DNA of 64,000 bases from Helicobacter pylori_CU (GTDB taxonomy: Bacteria > Campylobacterota > Campylobacteria > Campylobacterales > Helicobacteraceae), in assembly GCF_000259235.1 (NCBI RefSeq), contig NC_017733.1, forward strand, positions 868,001-932,000, written 5' to 3'. Each line of letters starts with the position of its first letter. The first letter of the stretch is position 1. Below are positions 53,629 through 63,800 of the stretch, piece after piece. Under the pieces are notes generated by a model. That model did no database searches. It was not told where the DNA came from and worked only from the letters and a program-made list of their open reading frames with translations. The position numbers were made by a program, and so were the translations under genes.

Positions 53629-55173
53629 ATGACACAATCTCAAAAAGTAAGATTCTTAGCCCCTTTAAGCCTAGCGTTAAGCTTGAGCTTCAATCCAGTG
53701 GGCGCTGAAGAAGATGGGGGCTTTATGACCTTTGGGTATGAATTAGGTCAGGTAGTCCAACAAGTGAAAAACCCGGGTAAAATCAAAGCCGAAGAATTAG
53801 CCGGCCTGTTAAACTCTAATACGACAAACAACACCAATATCAATATTGCAGGCACAGGAGGCAATGTCGCCGGGACTTTGGGCAACCTCTTTATGAACCA
53901 ACTAGGCAATTTGATTGATTTGTATCCCACTTTGAACACTACTAGCATCCAACAATGTGGTACTACTAATAATGGTAGTAGTGGTGCGACCGCAGCCGCT
54001 GCTACTACTAGCAATAGTCCTTGTTTCCAAGGTAACCTGACTCTTTATAAAGAAATGGTTAGCTCTATCAAAACTTTGAGTCAAGACATCAGCAAGAACA
54101 TCTTCCAAGGCAACAACAACACCACGAGCGCTAACCTCTCCAACCAGCTCAGCGAGCTTAACACCGCTAGCGTTTATTTGGCTTACATGAACTCGTTCTT
54201 AAACGCCAATAACCAAGCGGGTGGGATTTTTCAAAACAACACTAATCAAGCTTATGGGAGTGGTGTTACCGCTCAACAAATCGCTTATATCCTAAAGCAA
54301 GCTTCAATCACTATGGGGCCAAGCGGTGATAGCGGGGCTGCCGCAGCGTTTTTAGACGCCGCTTTAGCGCAACATGTTTTCAACTCCGCTAACGCTGGGA
54401 ATGATTTGAGCGCTAAGGAATTCACTAGCTTGGTGCAAAACATCGTCAATAATTCTCAAAACGCTTTAACGCTAGCCAACAACGCTAACATCAGCAATTC
54501 AACAGGCTATCAAGTGAGCTATGGCGGGAATATTGATCAAGCGCGCTCTACCCAACTGTTAAACAACACCACAAACACTTTGGCTAAAGTTGCCGCTTTG
54601 AATAACGAGCTTAAAGCTAACCCATGGCTTGGGAATTTCGCTGCCGGTAACAGCTCTCAAGTGAATGCGTTTAACGGGTTTATCACTAAAATCGGTTATA
54701 AGCAATTCTTTGGGGAAAACAAGAATGTGGGCTTACGCTACTACGGCTTCTTCAGCTATAATGGTGCTGGCGTGGGTAATGGCCCTACTTACAATCAAGT
54801 CAATTTGCTCACTTATGGGGTGGGGACTGACGTGCTTTACAATGTGTTTAGCCGCTCTTTTGGCAGTAGGAGTCTTAATGCAGGCTTCTTTGGGGGGATC
54901 CAACTCGCAGGGGACACTTACATCAGCACGCTAAGAAACAGCCCTCAGCTTGCGAGCAGACCTACAGCGACGAAATTCCAATTTTTGTTTGATGTGGGGT
55001 TACGCATGAACTTTGGTATCTTGAAAAAAGACCTAAAAAGCCATAACCAGCATTCTATAGAAATCGGTGTGCAAATCCCTACGATTTACAACACTTACTA
55101 TAAAGCTGGCGGTGCTGAAGTGAAATACTTCCGCCCTTATAGCGTGTATTGGGTCTATGGCTACGCCTTCTAA
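53629..55173 (+). CDS. alpB: outer membrane adhesin AlpB (HopB)
   Basis: Partner adhesin of AlpA, 514 residues. The signal peptide is MTQSQKVRFLAPLSLALSLS ending VGA, and the mature protein starts EEDGGFMTFGYELGQVVQQ. The Ser/Ala/Thr/Asn-rich tract around residues 105-125 (GSSGATAAAATTS) is the main variable region. The C-terminal barrel (KIGYKQFFGENKNVGLRYY) ends VYWVYGYAF. ATG 53629 follows AAGGAAAATTTA; the upstream in-frame extension lacks a signal sequence. Probably cotranscribed from alpA. Confidence 0.93.
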   Translation: MTQSQKVRFLAPLSLALSLSFNPVGAEEDGGFMTFGYELGQVVQQVKNPGKIKAEELAGLLNSNTTNNTNINIAGTGGNVAGTLGNLFMNQLGNLIDLYPTLNTTSIQQCGTTNNGSSGATAAAATTSNSPCFQGNLTLYKEMVSSIKTLSQDISKNIFQGNNNTTSANLSNQLSELNTASVYLAYMNSFLNANNQAGGIFQNNTNQAYGSGVTAQQIAYILKQASITMGPSGDSGAAAAFLDAALAQHVFNSANAGNDLSAKEFTSLVQNIVNNSQNALTLANNANISNSTGYQVSYGGNIDQARSTQLLNNTTNTLAKVAALNNELKANPWLGNFAAGNSSQVNAFNGFITKIGYKQFFGENKNVGLRYYGFFSYNGAGVGNGPTYNQVNLLTYGVGTDVLYNVFSRSFGSRSLNAGFFGGIQLAGDTYISTLRNSPQLASRPTATKFQFLFDVGLRMNFGILKKDLKSHNQHSIEIGVQIPTIYNTYYKAGGAEVKYFRPYSVYWVYGYAF

Positions 55174-55180
55174 AAAAGCT

Positions 55181-55200
55181 CAAGGCCTTTTATAGGCTTT
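55181..55200 (+). terminator. weak hairpin after alpB
   Basis: AAGGCCTTTTATAGGCTTT can form a short GCC/GGC stem with AT-rich ends. Low stability, so tentative. Confidence 0.25.
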
Positions 55201-55500
55201 GATTGAACCCTTTAACCCCCACGCTTTAAAAACAACCCCAAAACCCTTATCCAATAGTCAAATAATGGAATTGACCCCCTAAGAACGCTTTAATGGTAAA
55301 GGTGATCAAACGCTAAAGATATTTAGGATTTCTGTGGTTTAAAAACTTTGTTTTGTGGTTCTAAATTTTATGGTAAAACCCATTTTTTAAGGGGATAGGA
55401 AGTATTTTCCCCCACAACACCAAAACTAAATCCCCCCTAACCCAAGAAAACCGTTTTTAAAACCCCCAAGCAGAAATCCTAAACATCTTTAGTGTTTGGG

Positions 55501-55778
55501 GTGAATGCCGCTAATTTGCAGTATAACACCCCCATACATTTGCATCTAGCGTAGGAAGCGCGCAAAGTTACGCCTTTATAGATATGATGCGTGAGAGCTG
55601 TAAGGAATGCGTTGGAGCTCAAACTCTGTAAAATCCATTAGGCACACAGAACAAGAACCAAACTCTCCCCCAACATCAGGAAGCCCAATCGTCTTTAGCG
55701 TTTGATCACTTCACAAAACTAGCTTTGCACAAAGTCTTTTATACTCAGATTTTAAAAAATACCTTGGAGTGTTTTTAA
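55501..55778 (+). pseudogene. decayed gene fragment of unknown family
   Basis: From 55551 a frame reads VGSAQSYAFIDMMRESCKEC, then AQTL, TAA (55629-55631), and goes on as NPLGTQNKNQTLPQHQEA and SSLAFDHFTKLALHKVFYT to a final TAA at 55776. Upstream, VNAANLQYNTPIHLHLA is in another frame and may join by a frameshift. Codon-like composition on both sides of the stop suggests a dead gene. The family is not recognised. It sits between alpB and hofG. Confidence 0.4.
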
Positions 55779-55795
55779 CTTGCTGCGATTGGAAA

Positions 55796-57340
55796 TCAAA
55801 ACTTCAGCGTGAGGTTGGTCATCATGTAACTTCTGTCTTGGTAATTAGCGCTAAAATCGCCATCAGGGTTATTGAACTTGGGCGCTCCAAAATACCCTGC
55901 TTGATACCCTTTATTGATCCTAGCCCCATAATAAGTGATCCTAAAGTTAAGAAGAACCGATTCAGTGAACGCATAGCTCGCGTTGAATTGCACGGAATAT
56001 TCATTAGCCCTCCCCACTTGCCCTAACGCATTCTTATTCGCATGAGAGACGCGCCCAAAAACATGCCATGCAAAACGCTTATGAATCCCTCCAACCGAAG
56101 TGTAAAAAGTGAAAGTGTTAGCGTTAGTGATCGCATCAGCCAGCCCATCATAAGCCGTATTATCCCAAAAATCATAGCCAATCATTCCGGCATGCTTAGT
56201 CGTTATGGAGATTTCACTACCGATATAGGAAGTGTTATTCCCCCTTGGCATCGTGTGAGAGCCTAAAAAAGCGTCCGAATTGCCAAAGGTGTTATAAAAG
56301 CCAATGGACCAGTTGAAATTATCCCACCAAAAAACCTGGCGGATATTTAAAGTAACGCCATTCCTCCCCAACAACGAGCCATGGGGCGTGCTGTCTTCTA
56401 AACTATAAGTGTTTGTCTCTGGGTTATACCACCCCCTATAGTATAAAGGAAAGGTTGTCATGATCATGCTTTGAGAGCGAAAGCCCACATTTTCAAAATT
56501 CCTATTCGTGTCATAGACTAGCTTAAAACCGGGAGCGTTATAAGTCTTAGGCGCAAAATAATAAAAAAATTGAGCGTCTAAACCTTTATAAGAATAGGTT
56601 GTGGTGATCCCATGCCAGCCGTAATTGATGAAATCGTTGCTGTTATTAGGATTGCCTCCCTTTTTCAAATAGGGCACCGTCGCAAAAAACTCATAAATCC
56701 AAGAGTTAAACGCTAAACCTCTCCCAAAAGAACTCCACCACCAAAACCTTAACCTTTGTGTCTCAGTCTTATAGGGCTGATAATACACTTCCCACCCCTG
56801 ATTCGAACCGCTCATAAAATCAATATTCGCTTCATAACGCCCCGCCTTAAACCCAAAAACATCTTTGTAATCGTATCGTAAAAAAGCGGTATCCACCACA
56901 TAAGGCCTTGCATGATAGCTCGCTGATTGGGAAGTCCCCGCATAAGCAGGGCCAAGATATTTATTGAAAAAGTATCCATGATAGCCCCCAATGAAATTCT
57001 CTACAATTGAGCCAAAAACTTTCCCGTTAGCCTGGTTAATATCATACTTAGTCTTATCATAAGGAATGGCTGCAATCGCCCCACCCAAAGAGACAGAGAG
57101 CCTGTGGTTTTCGATGCCTTTAGGGAGTAAATTGACTTTGACTTGCGCTAAAGTTACAATATCTATAAAACTTTCAGTAGGATAAATCCCTTTTTTAGTA
57201 TTGATTTGAGAATTGTTAAAACCAATCTTAGAAAAGTTCTCCACACGACCACTAAACCGATAATCAAAAGCTTCTACAGGACACAATAAAAACGATAAAA
57301 GCGATAAAGAAGAAGTCAGAAAATACTTCTCTTGTCTCAT
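55796..57340 (-). CDS. hofG: outer membrane protein HofG
   Basis: Member of the Helicobacter Hof outer-membrane family, 514 residues. The signal peptide is MRQEKYFLTSSLSLLSFLLCPVEA, and the mature protein starts FDYRFSGRVENFSKIGFNN. The rest has alternating aromatic strands and ends SYMMTNLTLKF with C-terminal Phe, as for an outer-membrane porin-like barrel. ATG 57340 follows AGGGAGAATTT; the longer frame upstream is only poly-F from the T tract. A T15 tract sits in the promoter. Gene order (after alpB, before the FrpB receptor) supports the name. Transport substrate unknown. Confidence 0.82.
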   Translation of the reverse strand: MRQEKYFLTSSLSLLSFLLCPVEAFDYRFSGRVENFSKIGFNNSQINTKKGIYPTESFIDIVTLAQVKVNLLPKGIENHRLSVSLGGAIAAIPYDKTKYDINQANGKVFGSIVENFIGGYHGYFFNKYLGPAYAGTSQSASYHARPYVVDTAFLRYDYKDVFGFKAGRYEANIDFMSGSNQGWEVYYQPYKTETQRLRFWWWSSFGRGLAFNSWIYEFFATVPYLKKGGNPNNSNDFINYGWHGITTTYSYKGLDAQFFYYFAPKTYNAPGFKLVYDTNRNFENVGFRSQSMIMTTFPLYYRGWYNPETNTYSLEDSTPHGSLLGRNGVTLNIRQVFWWDNFNWSIGFYNTFGNSDAFLGSHTMPRGNNTSYIGSEISITTKHAGMIGYDFWDNTAYDGLADAITNANTFTFYTSVGGIHKRFAWHVFGRVSHANKNALGQVGRANEYSVQFNASYAFTESVLLNFRITYYGARINKGYQAGYFGAPKFNNPDGDFSANYQDRSYMMTNLTLKF

Positions 57341-57382
57341 TAAATTCTCCCTAATCTTAATGGTATGATCTTTTTTGTTGAG

Positions 57383-57412
57383 ATTATAATTATAATCAAA
57401 AAAAAAAAAAAA
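57383..57412 (-). promoter_or_regulatory. hofG promoter with T15 tract and twin -10 boxes
   Basis: Minus strand has TATAAT twice (57383-57388 and 57389-57394), with a T15 homopolymer (57398-57412) upstream. The tract occupies the -35 region, so length changes should tune expression. Confidence 0.6.
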
Positions 57413-57669
57413 CAGCATAAAGTTAAAATGTTAATTAAAATCCACAACCTTATTTTACAAAAAATAACCATTTATTGTAAATTGGTTTAAAATTAAAGGA
57501 TTAAAATCATATATTTGTTACTTTTAAAGAATGCGTTATTTTTGATTGGGCTTATTACGCATGAAATTCTCGCTTCTTTTAACCCTCCTTTTTTGTTTTT
57601 GCGCGGGCGTTTTTATTTCTTCACTTTTTTAACCGCTTCAAAGAAAAATAGCCCCCACGCGCTCAAATT
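57413..57669. other. gap between hofG promoter and FrpB receptor gene
   Basis: It holds a plus-strand 23-codon hydrophobic frame (MKFSLLLTLLFCFCAGVF..., 57561-57632) without SD or promoter, not supported as a gene. No terminator hairpin with a T run was found. Confidence 0.3.
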
Positions 57670-60111
57670 TTAAAACTTATAAGAAATTTCAAATCTAGCG
57701 TTAAAGCCAGGCTCTGCCATGCCCCTTGCGTATTTGTCTTGATTGGGCTCATCAGGGCTCATCACCGGGCTTGCTTGATCAATATATTGTTGGTTAAAAA
57801 CATTGTTAAACACCGCATTCAGGCTCAACCCTTTGAGTTTTTTATAAGTGGGCTTGTAAGTGATAAAAAAACTGCTCACCCCATAACCCGGCTTATGCAC
57901 ATGAAAAATCCCGGGCGTTTTAGGGCAATCGCTAGGCCGTCTGTCAATATCCGTAGGGCCGTTACGATAAGGGCTATAAGAGCAATAACTCAAATCCGTA
58001 ACAAAGCGTGAAAGCCAAGTGATGCTAAGACCGGTGCGTGGGATTGTATAGCTTGCCGTTAAAATAAACACATTGCCTGTCGTGGCCGCCAATTCATACA
58101 CATCAGCGATCAAACGCCCTTTTAAAGAAGGCCATGATCGCGCCACGCTCAAGCCTAAAGAAAAACCCTTGTATTTAGCTGTCCCTGAAACTTCATAACC
58201 CGGCACATAAATAATATCTTGTGCGGGCAAGTTGGTTACAAAAAGCGTTGAAGAAAATTGATTGATGTAATTAGAAATCAATTGGACAAAACCGGCAGCT
58301 CTGAAATCAAAATACTGACTGCTGTATTCGGTGTTAAATTCCACATTTTGCCCGATTTCTGGCTTTAAATTGCGGTTATAGCGCAAATTATCTTGACGCA
58401 TCCACACCAAACCTCCAGGCATAGGGCCTCTAGTTACATACGCGTAAGAAAGCCTGAAATTCAAATTTTCTAAAGGCGAGACGTTTAAAGCCGCGCTAGG
58501 GCTAAACCCTTGAGTTACGTGCAATTGCCAGTCTTTATCCACTAAAGTATAGACATCATAACGAGTCCCTGCCCCCAAAGTTACCATAGGATGCAAGGTG
58601 TAATTCGCTTGCGCATACACCCCAACCACATTCGCGGTAGCGCCATTTCGTTGGCAACGCCCGTTCATGTTGGAATCATTAGGGCTTGTAACCCTTAAGC
58701 ATGCATCAGGGGCATCGCCGGGTCTAACTAATTCGCTATTGGGGATCGCTTTATCAAAAGTGGTTAAGTTTTGGTAATTCAACCCATATTCCAAAAGATT
58801 GTCATTTTTATGATCTATGGTGTGGATCACGTTCGCATTAAACCCAGAATTGATGATGAATAAATTTTTATTAGCCACCACAGATCCCCCTCCAAGGCTT
58901 TTAAAAGTGATGGAGCAAGTTTGTTTAGTAGCGTCATAAATGCCCCCTTGCGCCACGCATTGATTTTCTTCATTTTGAGAGAGTTGTGGGTTTGGGGTGA
59001 AAGGAATGATAGCCGCTATATCGTTAGGCTTAAAAAGCGGATCAATTTGGACATTCCTGATGCTCGTATAACCATTGATTTTTAATTTAGGATCGCCAAA
59101 GCGACTCCCCCCTTCCCTTTCATAATTCAAGCTCACGTTATGCACTAAATTGACGCTATAAGTTTTAAACAAACTAGCGTCATTTTCAAACAAACAATCG
59201 CTAGGGTTTTTCTCGTTAGGGAAAGCGTTGAAATCACCACAAGAATAGGGTAAAAAAGTGCCGGTAAAATTCGCTCTTAAAGGGCGATTGGCGTTATCTC
59301 TAGTCATGTTATAACTGAGCGTTAAAATATCCCTTTCGCTCAAATAACCATTGATCTTAGCCATCACATTGTTTTGCTCGCTAGGGCTTGCTGTAACTTT
59401 ATTATCCGCTTTAGGGTCAAAAAGATTTTTCATCGCATTATCCCCATCACGATAATAAAAAATATTTTGGTGCGTGTAATACAAAAGCGCATCAAAATGA
59501 TGGTTACGATAAGCGCCCATCACGGTTTCTCGATCCCCAAAGTTGGTTAAAAAAGTTGCAGCCCCACTTATGGCGTAGTCTTTACCTTTAGGGATAAAAT
59601 CGCTCGCACTCCTAGTCTCCATTTTGATCGCGCCAATCAAAGCCATAGGCCCCGCACTCGCTTGAGCCGCCCCCTTAGTAACCACCACGCTTTTGAGCAT
59701 TCCAGGATCAATAATCGTATTGCCTTGATGCCCATAGCTTGCACCCATTTGCGCCGCGCCATCCACCGTAACCCGAGCCAATCTGTCTTCAATACCGCGC
59801 ACATAAATTTTTTGTGCTATCACTGCGCCACCGCCCACATTGATATTAGGGTTTCTTCTAAACATGTCGCTGATCTGGTTGGCTTGCCTTCTTTCTAATT
59901 CCTTACTTGAAATGGTTGTCTGGTTGTTGTAATTAAAGATTTTAGCCGCTTGAGTGGTAACCTTACCTAGAGTGTGTTGGGCGTTCTTTTCTTTTTTCCT
60001 TTCTGTCTTTTTTTCTTCTTTTTGTTCTTCTTTAGCCTCTAATTCAAACATGCCTAATAAGGACAAAAAAATAGAAAAACTCCAATACTTCCTAAAACGC
60101 TTGTCATTCAT
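57670..60111 (-). CDS. frpB2: TonB-dependent outer-membrane receptor, FrpB type
   Basis: Iron- or haem-uptake receptor of the outer membrane, 813 residues. It has a signal peptide ending LGMFELEAK, then a plug domain (SSKELERRQANQISDMF, QKIYVRGIEDRLARVTVDG, GAIKMETRSA), and a 22-strand-type barrel. The C-terminus is GFNARFEISYKF with terminal Phe. The linker EEQKEEKKTERKKEKN is unusually charged. In reference genomes this locus is often split (HP0915/HP0916), but here it is one frame, so the receptor is likely functional. A minus-strand TATAAT at 60162-60167 lies 51 bp upstream in AT-rich, Fur-box-like sequence. Confidence 0.85.
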   Translation of the reverse strand: MNDKRFRKYWSFSIFLSLLGMFELEAKEEQKEEKKTERKKEKNAQHTLGKVTTQAAKIFNYNNQTTISSKELERRQANQISDMFRRNPNINVGGGAVIAQKIYVRGIEDRLARVTVDGAAQMGASYGHQGNTIIDPGMLKSVVVTKGAAQASAGPMALIGAIKMETRSASDFIPKGKDYAISGAATFLTNFGDRETVMGAYRNHHFDALLYYTHQNIFYYRDGDNAMKNLFDPKADNKVTASPSEQNNVMAKINGYLSERDILTLSYNMTRDNANRPLRANFTGTFLPYSCGDFNAFPNEKNPSDCLFENDASLFKTYSVNLVHNVSLNYEREGGSRFGDPKLKINGYTSIRNVQIDPLFKPNDIAAIIPFTPNPQLSQNEENQCVAQGGIYDATKQTCSITFKSLGGGSVVANKNLFIINSGFNANVIHTIDHKNDNLLEYGLNYQNLTTFDKAIPNSELVRPGDAPDACLRVTSPNDSNMNGRCQRNGATANVVGVYAQANYTLHPMVTLGAGTRYDVYTLVDKDWQLHVTQGFSPSAALNVSPLENLNFRLSYAYVTRGPMPGGLVWMRQDNLRYNRNLKPEIGQNVEFNTEYSSQYFDFRAAGFVQLISNYINQFSSTLFVTNLPAQDIIYVPGYEVSGTAKYKGFSLGLSVARSWPSLKGRLIADVYELAATTGNVFILTASYTIPRTGLSITWLSRFVTDLSYCSYSPYRNGPTDIDRRPSDCPKTPGIFHVHKPGYGVSSFFITYKPTYKKLKGLSLNAVFNNVFNQQYIDQASPVMSPDEPNQDKYARGMAEPGFNARFEISYKF

Positions 60112-60161
60112 TCTTAAAATCCTAAATATAGCAATTATTGTTTTTGAAAAATAAGATTGTT

Positions 60162-60167
60162 ATTATA
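60162..60167 (-). promoter_or_regulatory. -10 box of the FrpB receptor gene
   Basis: TATAAT within gtTATAATaacaatc on minus. The surrounding AT-rich dyad-like sequence could bind Fur, but no clear operator can be assigned. Confidence 0.4.
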
Positions 60168-60369
60168 ACTAAAAAAGTATTATTTTTAGAGAAAGATTTT
60201 TCTCGGTTACTTTATTTTATGATATAAAAACTCATTTCCTTAAGGGGATAGGGGGGCATTTTGCGATAATGTCCCCCTTAACCCCCTTAAGAAACCTCCT
60301 AACCCAAGAAGACCGCTTTTTTCAAGAGATTATCGCTTGATTAAAATCAAGCTCTTTTATTGATCTTTT
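60168..60369. other. intergenic region between FrpB receptor and TsaC-like genes
   Basis: AT-rich with two similar segments, cccttaacccccttaag and ctcctaaccc, and no gene or clear terminator visible. Confidence 0.3.
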
Positions 60370-60801
60370 TTATCTTATTCTCACTTTTTTATCTTTATAG
60401 AGTTTGAATATTTTAGAACTAGCGCTTTCAAACAAACCCCTTTCATCGCTCACAATGACATCAGCGAGATTGGAAGCGATTTCTTCATCATAGGCGCATT
60501 GGGTGAGGTTGGCTGAGGTGCTATAGAGCGTTTTAAAACGCTTTAAAAAATCCCCATGCCTGCCCCTAACCACACGAACGGCCTTAGAGTTAGGATAAAT
60601 AAAAGTGGTTTTAGCGCTTCTTCTGATGAGGTTTTTAAAAGCGTTGGGCGCGCGCACTAGGCTTTTTAAGGTGGTAAAATCAGCGCTTTCTATTAAAACG
60701 CTTTGGTTTTTAGGGCGCTTTTTTAAAGCGTTGAGTTTTTCGCTGTCTTTAGAAAGCAGTCCTATAGTGGTATCGCTTTGAACGAGATACACTAACGCCA
60801 T
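60370..60801 (-). CDS. compact TsaC/YrdC-family protein
   Basis: Probable threonylcarbamoyl-AMP synthase of the YrdC/Sua5 family, first step of the t6A modification at position 37 of ANN-decoding tRNAs, cytoplasmic. At 143 residues it is shorter than E. coli TsaC (190). The KxRP-type motif is LKKRPKNQSVLI, and LYSTSANLTQ is the STSAN motif. Basic residues RVVRGRH would bind the nucleotide. The start is ATG 60801, four bases after the carB stop region, so the gene is coupled to carB. The shortened N-terminal part deserves a check for activity. Confidence 0.65.
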   Translation of the reverse strand: MALVYLVQSDTTIGLLSKDSEKLNALKKRPKNQSVLIESADFTTLKSLVRAPNAFKNLIRRSAKTTFIYPNSKAVRVVRGRHGDFLKRFKTLYSTSANLTQCAYDEEIASNLADVIVSDERGLFESASSKIFKLYKDKKVRIR

Positions 60802-60805
60802 CAAA

Positions 60806-63800
60806 TTACTTCAAATAATCTTGTAAGGCTAACAACTCGTCTTTTTGAGAACTTTCTTCTAACGCTAAAAGTAAGACTTCTATCGCACTTAAAGTCGTGA
60901 AATAACTCACATGGTTTTTAAGCACAGAAGCGCGGATGAGTTTGGCGTCATCTTGAGATTTGTGATCGCTGGTGTTGATAGCCATGCTGATTTCCCCATT
61001 CATCATCAAATCCATGATATTGGGACGGCCCTCAGAGATTTTAAGCACTTTTAAAGACTTCACCCCGGCTTTTTCCAAAGCCTTATGCGTGCCCTCTGTG
61101 GCGCACAATTCAAAACCTAACTGAACCAAGCGTTTCATTAAAACGCACGCTTCTTCTTTATCCTTATCTTTAATAGAAACAAAAATAAGCCCCTTGTTTT
61201 TAATGGGGTTAAAGCAAGCCGTTTGAGCCTTGAAAAATGCAAGCCCTAAAGATCTAGCAATCCCCATCACTTCGCCGGTGCTTTTCATCTCAGGCCCTAA
61301 AATCAAATCCGATCCATAAAGTTTATTAAAAGGGAAAACCGCTTCTTTTAAAGCCACAAAATGGGGCATTTTAGGCTTATAAACGCCTTTAGAATATTCT
61401 ACGATATTTTTTTTATCATAAAACTTCAAGGCTTCTTTTAAATCTTCTAACACCATAACCCTAGTCGCCACTTTGGCTAAAGGAACGCCTAAAGCCTTGC
61501 TTAAAAAAGGCACGGTTCGGCTGGCTCTGGGATTGACTTCAATCAAATACAGCGAATTTTCATAAACAGCAAATTGGATATTCAATAGCCCCACTACGCC
61601 TAAATGCAGAGCGATTTTCGCGCTCACTCGCTCAATTTCATCTAAAATTTCAGGGTTTAAATTGGAAGGGATAAAGCATGCCGAATCGCCTGAATGGATA
61701 CCCGCCTCTTCAATATGCTGTAAAATGCCGGCAATATAAACCTCTTTTTTATCGCAAATAACATCCACATCTAATTCCACCGCTTTTTCTAAAAACTTAT
61801 CAATGAGGAGCGGGTTTTTAGGGCTAATTTCTAAAGAATGCGTAACGCTTTCTAAATAATGGTGCAGTTCTTCAATGTTTTCTAAAATTTGCATGTGTTG
61901 GCCGCCTAGCACATAACTAGGGCGCACGATAATAGGGAAACCAATCACATTAGCAATACTATAAGCTTCATCAACGCTCTTAGCCATGCCGTTTTTGGGC
62001 TGCTTGATGTCAAGCTCTTTTAAAAAGAGGGAAAATTTCTCCCTGTCTTCTGCAATATCAATCACCTTAAAAGGCGTGCCAATAATGGGGGCTTGCATTT
62101 TAGCTAAATCTTTAGCGAGTTTTAAGGGGGTTTGTCCCCCAAAATGCACGATAATGCCATCCACTCGCTCCCTTTGAATGATGCTCTTCACGCACTCAAA
62201 ATGAATGGGTTCAAAATAGAGCGTGTCGCTCGTGTCATAATCCGTGCTAACCGTTTCTGGATTGCAATTGAGCATGACGCTTTTAATGTTTAAATCTTTC
62301 AAAGCAAAGCTCGCATGCACGCAACAATAATCAAATTCAATGCCTTGACCGATGCGGTTAGGCCCAGAGCCTATGATTAGGATTTTCTTTTCTTGTTTTT
62401 CTTGTTTGTTTCCAATAGGGGGCAAAGGATTGGGGGCATAGGTGGAATACAAATACGGCGTGAGCGATAAAAACTCCGCCGCGCAAGTGTCCACTTCTTC
62501 AAAATGGGGCGCGATTTGTAAATTAGATCTAGCTAATTCCACTTCAAAAGGACTGACCTCTAAATTTTCATTTTCTTTGATTTTAGCGGCAATCCTAGCA
62601 TCGCTAAAGCCTAAATTCTTAAGCCCTCTTAATTTTTTGGCGTCCGTTAAAACGCTAGAATTGATGCCTTCTTCTGCTTTGACTAGCTTTTGAATTTGAA
62701 ATAAAAACCACCTGTCAATCTGGCATAATTCAAACACTTCATCTACAGAAACGCCGAGCCTGAACGCATCAGCGATATAGAGCAAGCGCTTGGGATTGGG
62801 CCGGCGGATTTCCTTTTTTATCGCTTCTAAATCTTTGCTTAACGATTCAAACCCTAGCCAATTGTTTTCCAAAGAGCATAGCGCTTTTTGTAAGGCTTCT
62901 AAGAAATTCCCCCCTATCGCCATCACTTCGCCAATGCTTTTCATGGAAGTCCCTAGAGTGCTAGAAACACCGGCAAATTTTTCAAACGCAAAGCGAGGGA
63001 TTTTCACCACGATATAATCCAAACTAGGCTCAAAACTCGCCGGGGTGTTGGTAATATCGTTTTTAATTTCATCTAAGCTAAAACCCACCGCAAGCATGGT
63101 AGCCACTTTTGCAATAGGAAACCCGGTCGCTTTTGAAGCTAATGCGGAGCTACGGCTCACTCGTGGGTTCATTTCAATCACAACCATTCTTAAAGTCTCG
63201 GGGTGGATCGCAAATTGCACATTGCTTCCGCCCGTATCCACGCCAATTTCTCTCAAAATCGCAAAGCTCGCATCGCGCATGCGTTGGTATTCTTTATCGG
63301 TTAAGGTGAGGCTTGGAGCGATGGTGATGCTATCGCCGGTATGAACGCCCATGGGGTCAATGTTTTCAATACAGCACACAATGATGCAATTGTCCTTGCT
63401 GTCTCGTATGACCTCCATTTCGTATTCTTTCCACCCCAATAAGGACTCTTCAATCAAAATTTCATTAATGGGCGAAGCGTCTAGGGCGTTTTTAGCCAAT
63501 TCTTGAAACTCTTCAATATTGTAAGCGACCCCACTCCCTCCCCCAGCCAGAGTGAAACTCGCTCTAATAATGGCTGGAAAGCCAATTTCATTAATGGCTT
63601 CTAGGGCTTCTAACTCGTTATAAGCGTAACGCCCTTTAGGCAAATCCATCCCGATTTTTAACATCGCTTCTTTGAAAGCCTGCCTGTCTTCGCCTTTTTT
63701 AATCGCTTCAATCTTAGCCCCTAAAAGCTCCACGCCTTCTAACATGCCCTTTTGATGCATCTGCATGACCGCATTCAAAGCGGTTTGCCCGCCCATTGTG

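Noticed and set aside
57561..57632. 23-codon hydrophobic ORF MKFSLLLTLLFCFCAGVF...
   Set aside because: It looks toxin-like, but there is no SD, no -10 box nearby and no opposing promoter, unlike the module at 51486.
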